Shown: positions 47,997-57,443 of the stretch, piece after piece | Numbering within the stretch: position 1 is the first letter of the stretch | How the letters are laid out: every line of letters begins with the position of its first letter | Source of the DNA: Halomonas alkaliantarctica | Lineage (GTDB): Bacteria > Pseudomonadota > Gammaproteobacteria > Pseudomonadales > Halomonadaceae | DNA: 64,000 nt | NCBI RefSeq assembly: GCF_029854215.1 | Contig: NZ_CP122961.1 | Location: 2,170,001 to 2,234,000 of the forward strand | Reading direction: 5' to 3' | Position numbers and translations under genes: made by a program | Notes under the pieces: generated by a model | Databases searched by the model: none | Seen by the model: the letters and a program-made list of their open reading frames with translations, nothing else | What the model was told of the DNA's origin: nothing

Positions 47997-48203
47997 ATGC
48001 AGCAAACCTTCGAGGCCTGGATCACCCCGCTAATGATTGGCGGCCTGATCATATTTATGTGTTTTATTATCTGGGACTTGGCCAAAAAATCGAACGCAGG
48101 CAAATTTGGCACCATTATGCTGTTTGTAGTGCTTGGCGCAGGCATGCTGGGTTACGTTATAAAGGTGGTGATTACCTGGCTAATTGAAAGCGGCGGCATA
48201 TAG
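47997..48203 (+). CDS. DUF2788-family small membrane protein
   Basis: A 68-residue protein with two membrane helices (about residues 9-27 and 37-60). The sequence IGGLIIFMCFIIWDLAKKSNAG followed by MLFVVLGAGMLGYVIK fits the DUF2788 proteins found in Pseudomonas and relatives. The ATG is preceded by AGGAG at six bases. Function unknown. It is convergent with ihfA across a shared terminator. Confidence 0.8.
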   Translation: MQQTFEAWITPLMIGGLIIFMCFIIWDLAKKSNAGKFGTIMLFVVLGAGMLGYVIKVVITWLIESGGI

Positions 48204-48260
48204 GGGCAACGGAAAACCATCATTGCATCCGGTACGCTTATCACAAAGGCCACCAGAAAT

Positions 48261-48291
48261 AAAAAAAGGAGCGCCAGAAGGCGCTCCTTTT
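48261..48291. terminator. Bidirectional intrinsic terminator between the DUF2788 gene and ihfA
   Basis: A 12-bp stem (48264-48275 with 48280-48291) and AGAA loop, with a run of seven A on the left and four T on the right. The long U-run on the minus strand ends the thrS-ihfA operon. Confidence 0.9.
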
Positions 48292-48364
48292 GGTGGGGAA
48301 CTAGTCTTACTTGGCATGAGATCAGCTACTTACCTGGAGTAAAAGCATGTCTCAAACCAAAAGG

Positions 48365-48664
48365 TTATTCACCGCCTACATAGTGTTCAACCTGCTGCTT
48401 AAGCTTCTGCCCTGGACGAAACGTCACGACTCTTCGAGCAGAAATGGGAATTTCTTCACCGGTTTTTGGGTTACGTCCTGGTCGCTCGCGCTTATCACGC
48501 AGATCAAAGTTACCAAAACCCGACAGCTTTACCTGTTCGTTCTCACGAAGACAGGCTCGAATCTCTTCAAAAAAAGCTTCGACCATGGCCTTCGCTTCTC
48601 GTTTGGACAGGGCTAGCTCTGCATGCAAATGTTCGGCTAGCTCTGCTTTGGTCAACGCACCCAT
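48365..48664 (-). CDS. ihfA: Integration host factor alpha subunit
   Basis: A 99-residue DNA-bending protein. [25 protein letters not shown] is the classic IHF-alpha start, and [26 protein letters not shown] is the DNA-binding arm with the intercalating proline. The ATG at 48664 has AAGGAGA eight bases upstream; ten further in-frame codons are rejected. It follows pheT as in E. coli, ending the operon. Confidence 0.96.
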   Translation of the reverse strand: MGALTKAELAEHLHAELALSKREAKAMVEAFFEEIRACLRENEQVKLSGFGNFDLRDKRERPGRNPKTGEEIPISARRVVTFRPGQKLKQQVEHYVGGE

Positions 48665-48792
48665 AAGGCTTCTCCTTATCCTTGAAGCAAACACAGCAAC
48701 AAACGCTCTGTATCAAACGTACAGTAGCAAGCACATTGCCAAGAACGTGATAAGCATCGTGGCGTAGCCCAGGTACTCACATAGCTACTTAC

Positions 48793-51174
48793 TTAGCCGC
48801 GCAGCTCAGCATCTAACTTGACACGCACCTGTGTCACAATTGAATCGACCAACTGGTTGATTTCTTCATCGTTTAGCGTGCGCGATGGATGCTGCCAGGT
48901 CAAGCCCAAAGCAACACTCTTGTGCTCTTCGACCACGCCTTTACCTGCATAAACGTCAAATAGCTTGATGTCCTGTAGATACTGACCTGCCTGCTGCTTG
49001 GCACAATCCAGCAAAGATTGAACAGGGATCGCCTCTTTGAGTATAAACGCCAAATCACGGCGCACCTCAGGAAAGCGTGATAGCGGTTCAAAGGCAGGTA
49101 TCCGGCCTTGGCTAAGCGCATCCAGACGCACCTCAAACAGCACGGCATCCATCTTTAAACCTAACGTTGCACGAACCTGTGGATGCAGGGTGCCGATCCA
49201 GCCTGCTGGCTCCCCACGATGCAGTAGCTGCGCGCTCTGTCCAGGATGAAGGGCCGGGTGCTTTGCAGGCTCAAAGCGCCAGGCGTCAGCGTCACCCCCC
49301 AAAGCTAGGACACTCTCTAAATCGCCTTTTAGATCGTAGAAATCTACCCGCCCTTTCGTCTCACTCCAGCCCTCGGCTTCCCGCGCACCACATACCAGGG
49401 CGCCGAGCATCGGCACTTGTGACAGTGCATCCAGCTCACCATTGAAGACTAGCCCGGTTTCAAACAACCGCACGCGGGTTTGCTGACGGTTAAGGTTATA
49501 CTCCATGGCGCGCACCAAGCCGGGAAACAAACTAGCACGCATCACCGACAAGTCAGCTGAAATAGGATTAGCTAGCGTCGGGCTAACGGCATCAGGCAGC
49601 ATGGTCGCTTGCAGCTCGGGAGGCACAAAGCTGTAGGTAATCGCTTCCTGGAAACCACGGGCAACCATCTGGCGACGTAGTCGTGCCTGGGTGAGCGTTG
49701 CCTCGTCTCCCGAACGAAGCGCCAAGCGTGCCGACGGGCGGCGAACCGGCAAATTATTGTAGCCGTGGATACGCGCTACTTCTTCGATCAGATCCTCTTC
49801 AATGGCCAGGTCAAAACGCCAACTTGGCGCAGTAACCGCCCAACCGGCATCCTGCACGCTGACTTCAAGCCCTAAGCGCTGCAAAATATCGGTCACATCA
49901 TCGCTATCGAGCGCCTTGGAAAGCGCCTTTTCTAATCGCTCACTGCGCAAGAAAATCGTGCGCTCTGCAGGCATATGATCAGCACTTTGCGCTTCAACAA
50001 CAGGCCCTGCCTGGCCACCGCAAATCTCAATTAAAAGCTGGGTAGCACGCTCGACGGCAACGGGCGCCAGCAGAGGATCGACGCCGCGCTCAAAACGGTG
50101 CGATGCATCCGTGTGTAGTCCGTAGGAGCGCGCCTGACCCGCAATGGCCAGCGGGGAAAAGAACGCTGATTCAAGGAAAATCGTCTGGGTATTTTCATGA
50201 ACACCGGAGTTTTCCCCGCCCATCACACCCGCCATAGCTAGCGGACCTGAACTGTCGGCAATGAGCAACGTTTCAGGACGCAGCGCCATCTCGCTACCAT
50301 CAAGCAGCGTTAGCCGCTCGCCCGGCTTGGCCATGCGGACCACTATGCCCTCATGCAGATTGTCACGGTCGAAGGCGTGCATCGGCTGGCCTAATTCCAG
50401 CATGACGTAGTTGGTAATATCTACCACCGGGTCAATAGAGCGCACGCCACTGCGGCGAAGACGTTCTACCATCCACAGTGGTGTTTCAGCCTTAACATTA
50501 ACGCCCTTAATTACGCGACCAATATAACGCGGGCACTGCTCCGGCGCCTCTATGCTCACCGGAAAGCTATCCTCAATCTCAGCGGCTACCGCTGTGATTA
50601 CAGGCCCGTTAACCGGCAACCGGTTAAGGACGCCGACTTCTCGCGCCATCCCCTTAATGCTCAGGCAGTCCCCCCGGTTAGGCGTTAGATCGACCTCAAT
50701 CGTCATGTCATCAAGGTGCATGAACTCCCTGAAATCGACACCCACTGGTGCGGAGGAAGACAGCACCAAAATGCCGGGCGAAGTCTCTTCTTCAAGCCCC
50801 AGCTCCGATGCAGAACAGATCATCCCGCGCGACTCAACGCCGCGCAGCTTGGCTTTTTTGATTTTGAAATCACCCGGCAGTACGCCACCTACCTGGGCAA
50901 AGGGGATTTTCTGACCAACATCGACATTGGGCGCTCCGCAGACAACCTGAACAGGTTCTCCACTACCATCATCAACGGTGCACACATTAAGCTTATCCGC
51001 ATCAGGATGCTTCTCTTTGCTCAGCACCTCAGCCACCACGACACCGCTGAATGCGGAAGCTACCGCTTCAACAGCGTCGACTTCCAAGCCCGCCATGGTG
51101 ATTTGGTCGGCCATTGCCTGCGTTTCAAGCTGCGGCGATACCCACTCACGCAGCCACTGTTCTGAAAATTTCAT
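48793..51174 (-). CDS. pheT: Phenylalanyl-tRNA synthetase beta subunit
   Basis: A 793-residue subunit. An N-terminal EMAP-type tRNA-binding domain (VVAEVLSKEKHPDADKLNVC, GAPNVDVGQKIPFA) is followed by the B3/B4 editing domain, the B5 domain with a helix-turn-helix, the inactive synthetase-like core and a C-terminal ferredoxin-fold anticodon-binding domain (LSRFPEVRRDLAFIL). It pairs with PheS as a heterotetramer. AGGATC precedes the start, 26 bases after pheS. Confidence 0.96.
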   Translation of the reverse strand: MKFSEQWLREWVSPQLETQAMADQITMAGLEVDAVEAVASAFSGVVVAEVLSKEKHPDADKLNVCTVDDGSGEPVQVVCGAPNVDVGQKIPFAQVGGVLPGDFKIKKAKLRGVESRGMICSASELGLEEETSPGILVLSSSAPVGVDFREFMHLDDMTIEVDLTPNRGDCLSIKGMAREVGVLNRLPVNGPVITAVAAEIEDSFPVSIEAPEQCPRYIGRVIKGVNVKAETPLWMVERLRRSGVRSIDPVVDITNYVMLELGQPMHAFDRDNLHEGIVVRMAKPGERLTLLDGSEMALRPETLLIADSSGPLAMAGVMGGENSGVHENTQTIFLESAFFSPLAIAGQARSYGLHTDASHRFERGVDPLLAPVAVERATQLLIEICGGQAGPVVEAQSADHMPAERTIFLRSERLEKALSKALDSDDVTDILQRLGLEVSVQDAGWAVTAPSWRFDLAIEEDLIEEVARIHGYNNLPVRRPSARLALRSGDEATLTQARLRRQMVARGFQEAITYSFVPPELQATMLPDAVSPTLANPISADLSVMRASLFPGLVRAMEYNLNRQQTRVRLFETGLVFNGELDALSQVPMLGALVCGAREAEGWSETKGRVDFYDLKGDLESVLALGGDADAWRFEPAKHPALHPGQSAQLLHRGEPAGWIGTLHPQVRATLGLKMDAVLFEVRLDALSQGRIPAFEPLSRFPEVRRDLAFILKEAIPVQSLLDCAKQQAGQYLQDIKLFDVYAGKGVVEEHKSVALGLTWQHPSRTLNDEEINQLVDSIVTQVRVKLDAELRG

Positions 51175-51200
51175 CGTTGATCCTGTATTCGGCGGCGGTC

Positions 51201-52235
<1,035 letters not shown>

Positions 52236-52282
52236 TTAAGCGGTGTCCATCCAGGAAAATGGCGTGGCACGTTGAAGGTGAC

Positions 52283-52318
52283 AAAAAAACAGGGGAAGAG
52301 CGGCTGCTCTTCCCCTGT
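52283..52318 (-). terminator. Strong terminator between rplT and pheS (probable attenuator)
   Basis: A 13-bp stem (52289-52301 with 52306-52318) with a four-base loop and seven U on the minus strand. It lies 62 bases after the rplT stop and about 60 bases before pheS. In E. coli the pheST genes are controlled here by attenuation. Upstream of it the minus strand has ACAGGG, able to compete for the 3' arm, and two small hairpins. Confidence 0.9.
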
Positions 52319-52379
52319 ATGGGTCACTCTGAAATGACCTCAGGCACGTCACACGGGCGCAAGCCCTGTGCATATTACC
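52319..52379 (-). promoter_or_regulatory. Structured pheST leader with an eight-codon ORF lacking Phe codons
   Basis: Directly after the rplT stop, AAGG and then ATG begin a reading frame Met-His-Arg-Ala-Cys-Ala-Arg-Val-stop. A hairpin (CACA-GGGC against GCCC-G-TGTG) overlaps this frame, and a second one (GGTCA/TGACC) abuts the terminator. There is no Phe-rich peptide comparable to E. coli pheM, so control by Phe-tRNA through ribosome stalling is not supported. Confidence 0.4.
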
Positions 52380-52733
52380 TTATTGGGCAGCCTTGGCTTT
52401 TTCCACGATGGCAGCAAAAGCAGCCTTCTCGTGTACTGCCAAATCGGCCAATACTTTACGGTCGATTTCGATACCGGCTTTCTTAAGACCGCCTACAAAG
52501 CGGCTGTAAGACATACCGTTGACGCGTGCACCGGCGTTAATACGCTGGATCCATAGCGCGCGGAACTGGCGCTTACGGTTGCGACGGTCACGGTAGGCAT
52601 ACTGACCAGCTTTGATAACGGCCTGCTTGGCAACGCGGAAAACGCGCGAACGGGCACCGTAGTAACCTTTGGCAAGCTTCAATACTTTTTTATGGCGACG
52701 ACGCGCTACTACGCCACGTTTAACTCGAGTCAT
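52380..52733 (-). CDS. rplT: Ribosomal protein L20
   Basis: A 117-residue 50S protein. [29 protein letters not shown] is the invariant start and [20 protein letters not shown] the conserved centre. In E. coli L20 represses translation of rpmI and itself. It follows rpmI by 64 bases. AGGAG lies upstream of the ATG. It ends at a TAA that is followed at once by the pheST leader. Confidence 0.98.
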   Translation of the reverse strand: MTRVKRGVVARRRHKKVLKLAKGYYGARSRVFRVAKQAVIKAGQYAYRDRRNRKRQFRALWIQRINAGARVNGMSYSRFVGGLKKAGIEIDRKVLADLAVHEKAAFAAIVEKAKAAQ

Positions 52734-52797
52734 AACACACTCCTGACTTTAAGGCTGAGGCAACAAATTTGCGCACTCAGAAAAACGAAATCCCGAC

Positions 52798-52992
52798 TTA
52801 CAGATTCGGCAGCATACGCTGGATAAGCGCTTTGTCGGACGCGTGGATCTGCTTCATTCCACGCAGTTGACGCTTACGCTTGGTCGACTTCTTGGTCAAG
52901 ATGTGGCTACGGAAAGACTGTTTGTGCTTAAAGCCATTAGCAGTCTTTTTGAAGCGCTTGGCAGCGCCGCTGTTGCTTTTGATTTTCGGCAT
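52798..52992 (-). CDS. rpmI: Ribosomal protein L35
   Basis: A 64-residue very basic 50S protein. [20 protein letters not shown] and [16 protein letters not shown] are signature stretches. It follows infC by 82 bases. In E. coli this gap takes part in an L20-dependent pseudoknot; I could not establish an equivalent here by eye. GGAG precedes the start. Confidence 0.97.
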   Translation of the reverse strand: MPKIKSNSGAAKRFKKTANGFKHKQSFRSHILTKKSTKRKRQLRGMKQIHASDKALIQRMLPNL

Positions 52993-53074
52993 GAGGAAAA
53001 CTCCGCTCGATATTTTTTAGAAAACCCAGGGCCGACCACCATGCTAACGATGGCCCGTTTAAATCGCCGTTGGA

Positions 53075-53614
53075 TCACTTCTTCTTTGGGGCAATAATCA
53101 TGATCATCTGGCGGCCTTCCATTTTCGGGAAAGCCTCTACCGCTCCGATCTCTTCCAGGTCTGCCGCAATCCTTTCCATCAGCTTACGACCGATGTCCTG
53201 GTGCGCCATTTCACGACCACGGAAGCGCAGTGTGACTTTGCCCTTGTCACCACCTTCCAAAAAGCGCGTCAGGTTTTTAAGCTTGACCTGATAATCGCCT
53301 TCATCGGTGCCAGGACGGAATTTAACTTCCTTAACCTGGATTTGCTTCTGCTTCTTCTTTTGAGCCGCTTTTTGCTTCTTGGTCTCAAAAACGAATTTGC
53401 CGTAATCCATAATCTTACAGACGATGGGATCGGCATTCGAAATTTGCACGAGATCTAAGCTTTCAGATTCAGCACGCTCTAGCGCTTCGGTGGTGGGCAC
53501 GACACCCAACTGCTCACCGTCGCTACCAATAAGACGTACTTCTTCTTCGACAATTCGCTCGTTCATTGGTGGGCGTTTGTCTGCTGGACGCCCGCGCTGG
53601 TTGCTTCTCTTGAT
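53075..53614 (-). CDS. infC: Translation initiation factor IF-3, with AUC start codon
   Basis: A 179-residue factor that prevents subunit joining and proofreads start codons. The N-domain includes [20 protein letters not shown], the linker is rich in lysine ([20 protein letters not shown]), and the C-domain carries [15 protein letters not shown] and [11 protein letters not shown]. From the first ATG (53566) the protein would lack its usual N-terminus. The ATC at 53614 adds 16 residues, gives the normal length, and has AAGGAG eight bases upstream. E. coli infC uses AUU for the same autoregulatory purpose. Confidence 0.93.
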   Translation of the reverse strand: MKRSNQRGRPADKRPPMNERIVEEEVRLIGSDGEQLGVVPTTEALERAESESLDLVQISNADPIVCKIMDYGKFVFETKKQKAAQKKKQKQIQVKEVKFRPGTDEGDYQVKLKNLTRFLEGGDKGKVTLRFRGREMAHQDIGRKLMERIAADLEEIGAVEAFPKMEGRQMIMIIAPKKK

Positions 53615-53629
53615 CGTTCCGTCTCCTTA
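53612..53629 (-). promoter_or_regulatory. infC ribosome binding site overlapping the thrS stop, with AUC start
   Basis: The thrS stop TAA (53629-53627) is the first part of TAAGGAG, and the ATC start lies at 53614-53612. IF-3 discriminates against non-AUG/GUG/UUG starts, so abundant IF-3 should lower its own synthesis. The overlap suggests coupling to thrS translation. Confidence 0.85.
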
Positions 53630-55549
53630 GGCAATTGACGATGTCGCCAGGGCTGCTCTCTCGGCAGTATGGCGTTCAATAAATTCATCGACCGTCATTG
53701 TACCGAGGTTTTCGCCGCTGCGTGTTCGCACGGCCACTGAGTCAGCTTCGACTTCCTTATCTCCCACCACAAGGAGATAGGGAACTTTCTGTAACGTATG
53801 CTCACGGATTTTAAAGCCGATCTTCTCGTTCCTCAAGTCCGCTTTAACACGCAAGCCACTTTTTTGCAGGCGTTTCTCTAATTCAAGCGCATATTCACGC
53901 TGCGAATCGGTGATAGTCATGACAACCGCCTGCTGAGGCGCAAGCCATAATGGCATAGCGCCAGCATAATGTTCAATCAAGATGCCAATGAAGCGCTCCA
54001 TGGAACCAACAATAGCACGATGCAGCATTACCGGCGACTTGCGTTGCCCCTCTTCGGTCACATACTGAGCGCCAAGACGCTCTGGCATCATGAAATCAAC
54101 CTGCATGGTGCCGACCTGCCATTCACGCCCCAGGCAATCTTTCATATGATACTCGATCTTGGGGCCGTAGAACGCACCTTCGCCAGGAAGTTCCTGCCAT
54201 TCAACGCCGCAGCTTTTTAATGCACTACGCAACGCATCCTCTGCCCGATCCCAAACTTCATTACTTCCAATACGTTTTTCTGGGCGAAGGGCAATTTTAA
54301 TAGCAATATCTTCAAAACCAAAATCGCTATATACCTTGAGCGCTTGGCGATGAAAATCAGTTACTTCAGGCTCAACTTGAGCTTCTGTACAAAAAACATG
54401 GCCATCATCTTGCGTGAATGCCCGTACACGCATAATGCCGTGCAATGCACCTGAAGGCTCGTTACGGTGGCATCCACCAAACTCACCAAAACGTACGGGC
54501 AATTCGCGATAACTACGCAAGCCAGAATTAAACACCTGAACGTGCCCAGGGCAGTTCATCGGCTTGAGAGCATACTCACGCTTTTCGGATTCGGTAAAGA
54601 ACATACCGTCCGCGTAGTTATCCCAGTGCCCTGATTTCTTCCATAGTGAAACGTCCATAATCTGAGGACAGCGTATTTCTTGATAACCACCATCCTTGTA
54701 GACGCCTCGCATATATTGCTCGATCTGTTGCCATAGCGCCCAGCCGTTTGGATGCCAGAATATCATCCCGGGCGCCTCTTCCTGCATGTGGAAGAGATCC
54801 AGCCGACGCGCCAGCTTACGGTGATCGCGCTTCTCCGCCTCTTCAAGACGTTTGATGTAAGCCTTAAGCTGTTTCTTGTCGCCCCATGCGGTTCCGTAGA
54901 TACGCGTCAGCATGGTATTGGCAGCGTCTCCGCGCCAATAGGCCCCCGCCAGCTTAGTTAGCTTGAAGGCTTTTAAGTGGCGAGTATTAGGCACGTGCGG
55001 CCCGCGGCACATGTCGGTGTACTCTTCGTGATGATAAAGCCGGATCGTCGCATCATCAGGGATATCGCGAACAATTTCCTGTTTGTAGGGCTCATCACGA
55101 TGCAAAAAGGTCAGCATTGCCTGGTCACGATCAACATACTCGCGCACCACATCGTACTCGCGCTCAATCAGTGATTGCATGCGCGCTTCAATCGCCTCTA
55201 GGTCTTCCGGGGTGACAGATTGACCAAACTCAATATCGTAATAAAAACCGTCATCAATGACCGGCCCGATCGCCATCTTGGCCTCGGGGTACATCTGTTT
55301 AACCGCATGACCGATAAGGTGAGCGCAGGAGTGACGGATAATTTCCAGCCCTTCAGCGTCACGTGCGGTGATAATCGCCACTTTTGCGTCTTGCTCAATC
55401 AGGTCGGCGGCATCCACCAGCACGCCATCGATCTTTCCAGCGACACAGGCCTTAGCCAAACCAGGGCCAATGGATTCTGCGAGCTGCATAATGGTTAGCG
55501 GTGCTTCAAACGTTTTTTGACTGCCGTCAGGCAGAGTAACAATAGGCAT
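53627..55549 (-). CDS. thrS: Threonyl-tRNA synthetase
   Basis: A 640-residue class II synthetase. An N-terminal TGS domain (about residues 1-61) is followed by the editing domain with [11 protein letters not shown] and the SxCxH-like site [13 protein letters not shown], the catalytic core with zinc-binding cysteine in [10 protein letters not shown], and the C-terminal anticodon-binding domain ([19 protein letters not shown]). Length matches E. coli (642). It opens the thrS-infC-rpmI-rplT-pheST-ihfA operon, and its leader has a tRNA-like operator. Confidence 0.97.
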   Translation of the reverse strand: MPIVTLPDGSQKTFEAPLTIMQLAESIGPGLAKACVAGKIDGVLVDAADLIEQDAKVAIITARDAEGLEIIRHSCAHLIGHAVKQMYPEAKMAIGPVIDDGFYYDIEFGQSVTPEDLEAIEARMQSLIEREYDVVREYVDRDQAMLTFLHRDEPYKQEIVRDIPDDATIRLYHHEEYTDMCRGPHVPNTRHLKAFKLTKLAGAYWRGDAANTMLTRIYGTAWGDKKQLKAYIKRLEEAEKRDHRKLARRLDLFHMQEEAPGMIFWHPNGWALWQQIEQYMRGVYKDGGYQEIRCPQIMDVSLWKKSGHWDNYADGMFFTESEKREYALKPMNCPGHVQVFNSGLRSYRELPVRFGEFGGCHRNEPSGALHGIMRVRAFTQDDGHVFCTEAQVEPEVTDFHRQALKVYSDFGFEDIAIKIALRPEKRIGSNEVWDRAEDALRSALKSCGVEWQELPGEGAFYGPKIEYHMKDCLGREWQVGTMQVDFMMPERLGAQYVTEEGQRKSPVMLHRAIVGSMERFIGILIEHYAGAMPLWLAPQQAVVMTITDSQREYALELEKRLQKSGLRVKADLRNEKIGFKIREHTLQKVPYLLVVGDKEVEADSVAVRTRSGENLGTMTVDEFIERHTAERAALATSSIA

Positions 55550-55570
55550 TCAGGTTCCTTGAGCGCAGTG

Positions 55571-55591
55571 GTGATCCATACCAAGGATCAC
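55571..55591 (-). promoter_or_regulatory. thrS translational operator: tRNA-Thr anticodon-arm mimic
   Basis: On the minus strand GTGATCC and GGATCAC form a perfect 7-bp stem around the seven-base loop UUGGUAU. Read as an anticodon loop, it has U33, anticodon GGU (a natural tRNA-Thr anticodon) and A37. Counted from the A of the thrS ATG as +1, the GGU lies at -33 to -31 and its middle G at -32. In E. coli (from memory of the literature) domain 2 of the thrS operator mimics the anticodon arm with the essential G at -32. The ribosome binding site CAAGGAA follows the hairpin. Confidence 0.8.
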
Positions 55592-55675
55592 ATTTCGCTA
55601 TCAATGGTCTTGGGAGGTGCAATATGTACCACTATAAAATCAGCGGCAAGCCTAGCAGAATTGCCTACCGCTTAA

Positions 55676-55706
55676 AATAAAAACGGGAGGCATAAGCCTC
55701 CCGTTT
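55676..55706 (-). terminator. Intrinsic terminator of the OmpA-type lipoprotein gene
   Basis: An 11-bp stem (55681-55691 with 55696-55706), ATAA loop, followed on the minus strand by TTATTTTAAG after the arm's own T-run. It separates the lipoprotein gene from thrS. Confidence 0.88.
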
Positions 55707-55770
55707 CTTTACCTTTGGATTGCAGTTAGCCGATTACAGGCAACCTACAAACCTCAGAAGATGAGTGAAC

Positions 55771-56640
55771 TTAGTTCCACTCATCCAGTTCAACGCGACG
55801 GTTCTGGAAGCGACCTTCTTCAGTCTCGTTAGAAGCGATCGGCCGCTCTTCACCGTAACCTACTGCACGCATACGGTTGGCTTGCACGCCACGGCTCGCT
55901 AGGTAGTTAGCAACAGATTGCGCACGCTCTTGTGACAAGTTTTTGTTGTACTCGTCAGAGCCGCGTGAATCAGTGTGACCTTCGATGCTAACACGTACAT
56001 CTGGGTTATTAACCAGACGCTCAGCAACACCGTTCAGCACGCTTTGCGCGGTAGAAGTCAGTTGTGCAGAGTCAAATTCGAAGTTAACTTCTTGTAGTAC
56101 AACGCTATCTGGGCAACCCAGTGCGTTAACTTCTACGCCTGCAGGCGTGTTCGGGCACTGATCACGGTAATCTGGAACACCGTCATTATCAGAATCAAGC
56201 GGGCAACCGTTAGCGTTAACTTCTACGCCAGCAGGAGTACCTGGGCACTGATCACGGTAGTCAGGCACGCCGTCACCGTCAGAATCTAGCGGGCAACCTT
56301 CGGCATCAACAGCAACACCAGCCGGCACTTCGCCATAGCTTGGGCACTGCGGAGCAACCGGCTCAGGAGTACGATCAGCACAAAGCAGACCGCCGATAGC
56401 AGCACCGGTAGCTGCGCCCATTGCTGAACCGTTCGTTTCATCAGAACTGCCACTGGTGGCGTAGCCAATGCTGCCACCGATCAAACCGCCTGCTAAGCCA
56501 CATACTGCAGGGTGCTGGTACCAGCTACGGTCGCTGCTAGCACTTGCTTGACCGGAAGACTGTGAGGCCGAGCTAGCACAGCCAGATAGACCTACTACCA
56601 GTGCGGAACCGATTAGCAAGCCAGTCGTTGATTTTTTCAT
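55771..56640 (-). CDS. OmpA-family outer-membrane lipoprotein with TSP3-type repeats
   Basis: A 289-residue lipoprotein. The lipobox LSGC places the acylated Cys at residue 21. A glycine-zipper segment (about 50-86, GGLIGGSIGYATSG ... GAATGAAIGGLL) is followed by a Cys-rich part and two calcium-binding thrombospondin type 3 repeats of 30 residues (116-145 and 146-175; core CPLDSDGDGVPDYRDQCP). The C-terminal OmpA domain binds peptidoglycan through NPDVRVSIEGHTDSRGSDEYN and LSQERAQSVANYLASRGV. It probably ties outer membrane to cell wall. AAGGAG precedes the start. Confidence 0.9.
   Translation of the reverse strand: MKKSTTGLLIGSALVVGLSGCASSASQSSGQASASSDRSWYQHPAVCGLAGGLIGGSIGYATSGSSDETNGSAMGAATGAAIGGLLCADRTPEPVAPQCPSYGEVPAGVAVDAEGCPLDSDGDGVPDYRDQCPGTPAGVEVNANGCPLDSDNDGVPDYRDQCPNTPAGVEVNALGCPDSVVLQEVNFEFDSAQLTSTAQSVLNGVAERLVNNPDVRVSIEGHTDSRGSDEYNKNLSQERAQSVANYLASRGVQANRMRAVGYGEERPIASNETEEGRFQNRRVELDEWN
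56116..56295 (-). repeat. Two tandem 90-bp coding repeats in the OmpA-type gene
   Basis: Copies 56206-56295 and 56116-56205 encode two 30-residue TSP3-type units that differ at only a few positions (GDGV/NDGV, PGTP/PNTP, NANG/NALG). The DNA is also nearly identical, so recent duplication or gene conversion is likely. Confidence 0.85.
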
Positions 56641-56975
56641 GCAAGACTCCTTCTTGATCCAATGCTGAAATGGTCATAATTGACCAAATCTGTCCAATGC
56701 TTCTTATTTGCGAGAGCATCCGTTTTTCGCCTGTCCTGTATAAACAATCAATGCAAAAAGCTCCCAGTACCAATAGCTACGTACTAATCACTCAAAACAT
56801 AGTCAATACAGAACGGTGTGCCTATCATTAACGCTTAAGCGCTAGAAGGCAACAATGCCAAGATATCAACTTCTTGCCAATACCGACATCCTTCAGCATA
56901 GCAAAATTGCCGCAATGGGCACTAAAAATTAGTTTGCTATGCTTTTGGGCGGCTTAAACCGCTCAAAACCAGTCA
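56641..56975. other. 335-base gap between the OmpA-type gene and the DUF2489 gene
   Basis: No ORF or tRNA is recognised. Near the lipoprotein start, TGGTCA (56671-56676) and TGACCA (56681-56686) form an inverted repeat around TAAT. The other end holds a dense set of inverted repeats (56895-56968) described separately. The lipoprotein promoter must lie here, but no convincing hexamer pair was found. Confidence 0.6.
56895..56968 (-). repeat. Nested inverted repeats downstream of the DUF2489 gene
   Basis: AGCATAGCAAA (56895-56905) and TTTGCTATGCT (56933-56943) are perfect 11-bp arms, 27 bases apart. Inside them are ATTG/CAAT (56906-56916, three-base loop) and ACTAA/TTAGT (56921-56933). Next to them TTTTGGGCGG and CCGCTCAAAA (56943-56968) form a stem with one mismatch. 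The last could be part of the DUF2489 terminator; the whole could fold as a multi-branched RNA. Confidence 0.6.
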
Positions 56976-57443
56976 CTAATGCAACGCCTTACTGCCTTGG
57001 GCACGCCATTTCAGCACTGCCCGAGCAGCCTCTAATACAGCATCGCGCATCTCATTTTCTACCATCAACCGCTCTTTGTCTTCCTGCATACGCTCGCGGG
57101 GGGATAATTGATGACGGGCGGAATGCGTATTCAGATGCTGAGTACGGCTATAGTGTTCAGCAAAAGCTTTAAATTCAGCTTTTTCCGTCAAGCTAGGATC
57201 AACAATCTCCAGTAGCACCTTACAGCGCCAGGCACCCTCGGTAATATCGACCTGCTCCTGAACCAGCGCACTCGCAACATAATCGAGATTTTCTAAGCTG
57301 TTTTGTTGAGCGCGAGCATCTTCATCGCGCCTGTAGGCTTCTCGGCGACTTACCTCTTTACGTAAAGACCATGCGTAGAAGCATAGCCCTATAATCACCG
57401 CAATCGCCACGGCCAATAACACCAGCGCTACCGTTGAGTTCAT
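56976..57443 (-). CDS. DUF2489-family membrane-anchored protein
   Basis: A 155-residue protein. One N-terminal membrane helix (about residues 5-26) is followed by a cytoplasmic, charged helical domain. LVQEQVDITEGAWRCKVLLEIVDPSL, then HYSRTQHLNTHSARHQLSPRER fits the DUF2489 family. Function unknown. The ATG at 57443 has AGGAG five bases upstream; an ATG four codons earlier is less well placed. It lies downstream of the cytochrome oxidase cluster, on the same strand. Confidence 0.8.
   Translation of the reverse strand: MNSTVALVLLAVAIAVIIGLCFYAWSLRKEVSRREAYRRDEDARAQQNSLENLDYVASALVQEQVDITEGAWRCKVLLEIVDPSLTEKAEFKAFAEHYSRTQHLNTHSARHQLSPRERMQEDKERLMVENEMRDAVLEAARAVLKWRAQGSKALH

Noticed and set aside
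52355..52375. Eight-codon ORF after rplT as a phenylalanine leader peptide
   Set aside because: It contains no Phe codon, so it cannot act as the E. coli pheM peptide does; it may not be translated at all.
56116..56295. Tandem repeats considered as a CRISPR-like or non-coding array
   Set aside because: The repeats are in frame inside a coding gene and encode calcium-binding TSP3 units; there are no spacers.
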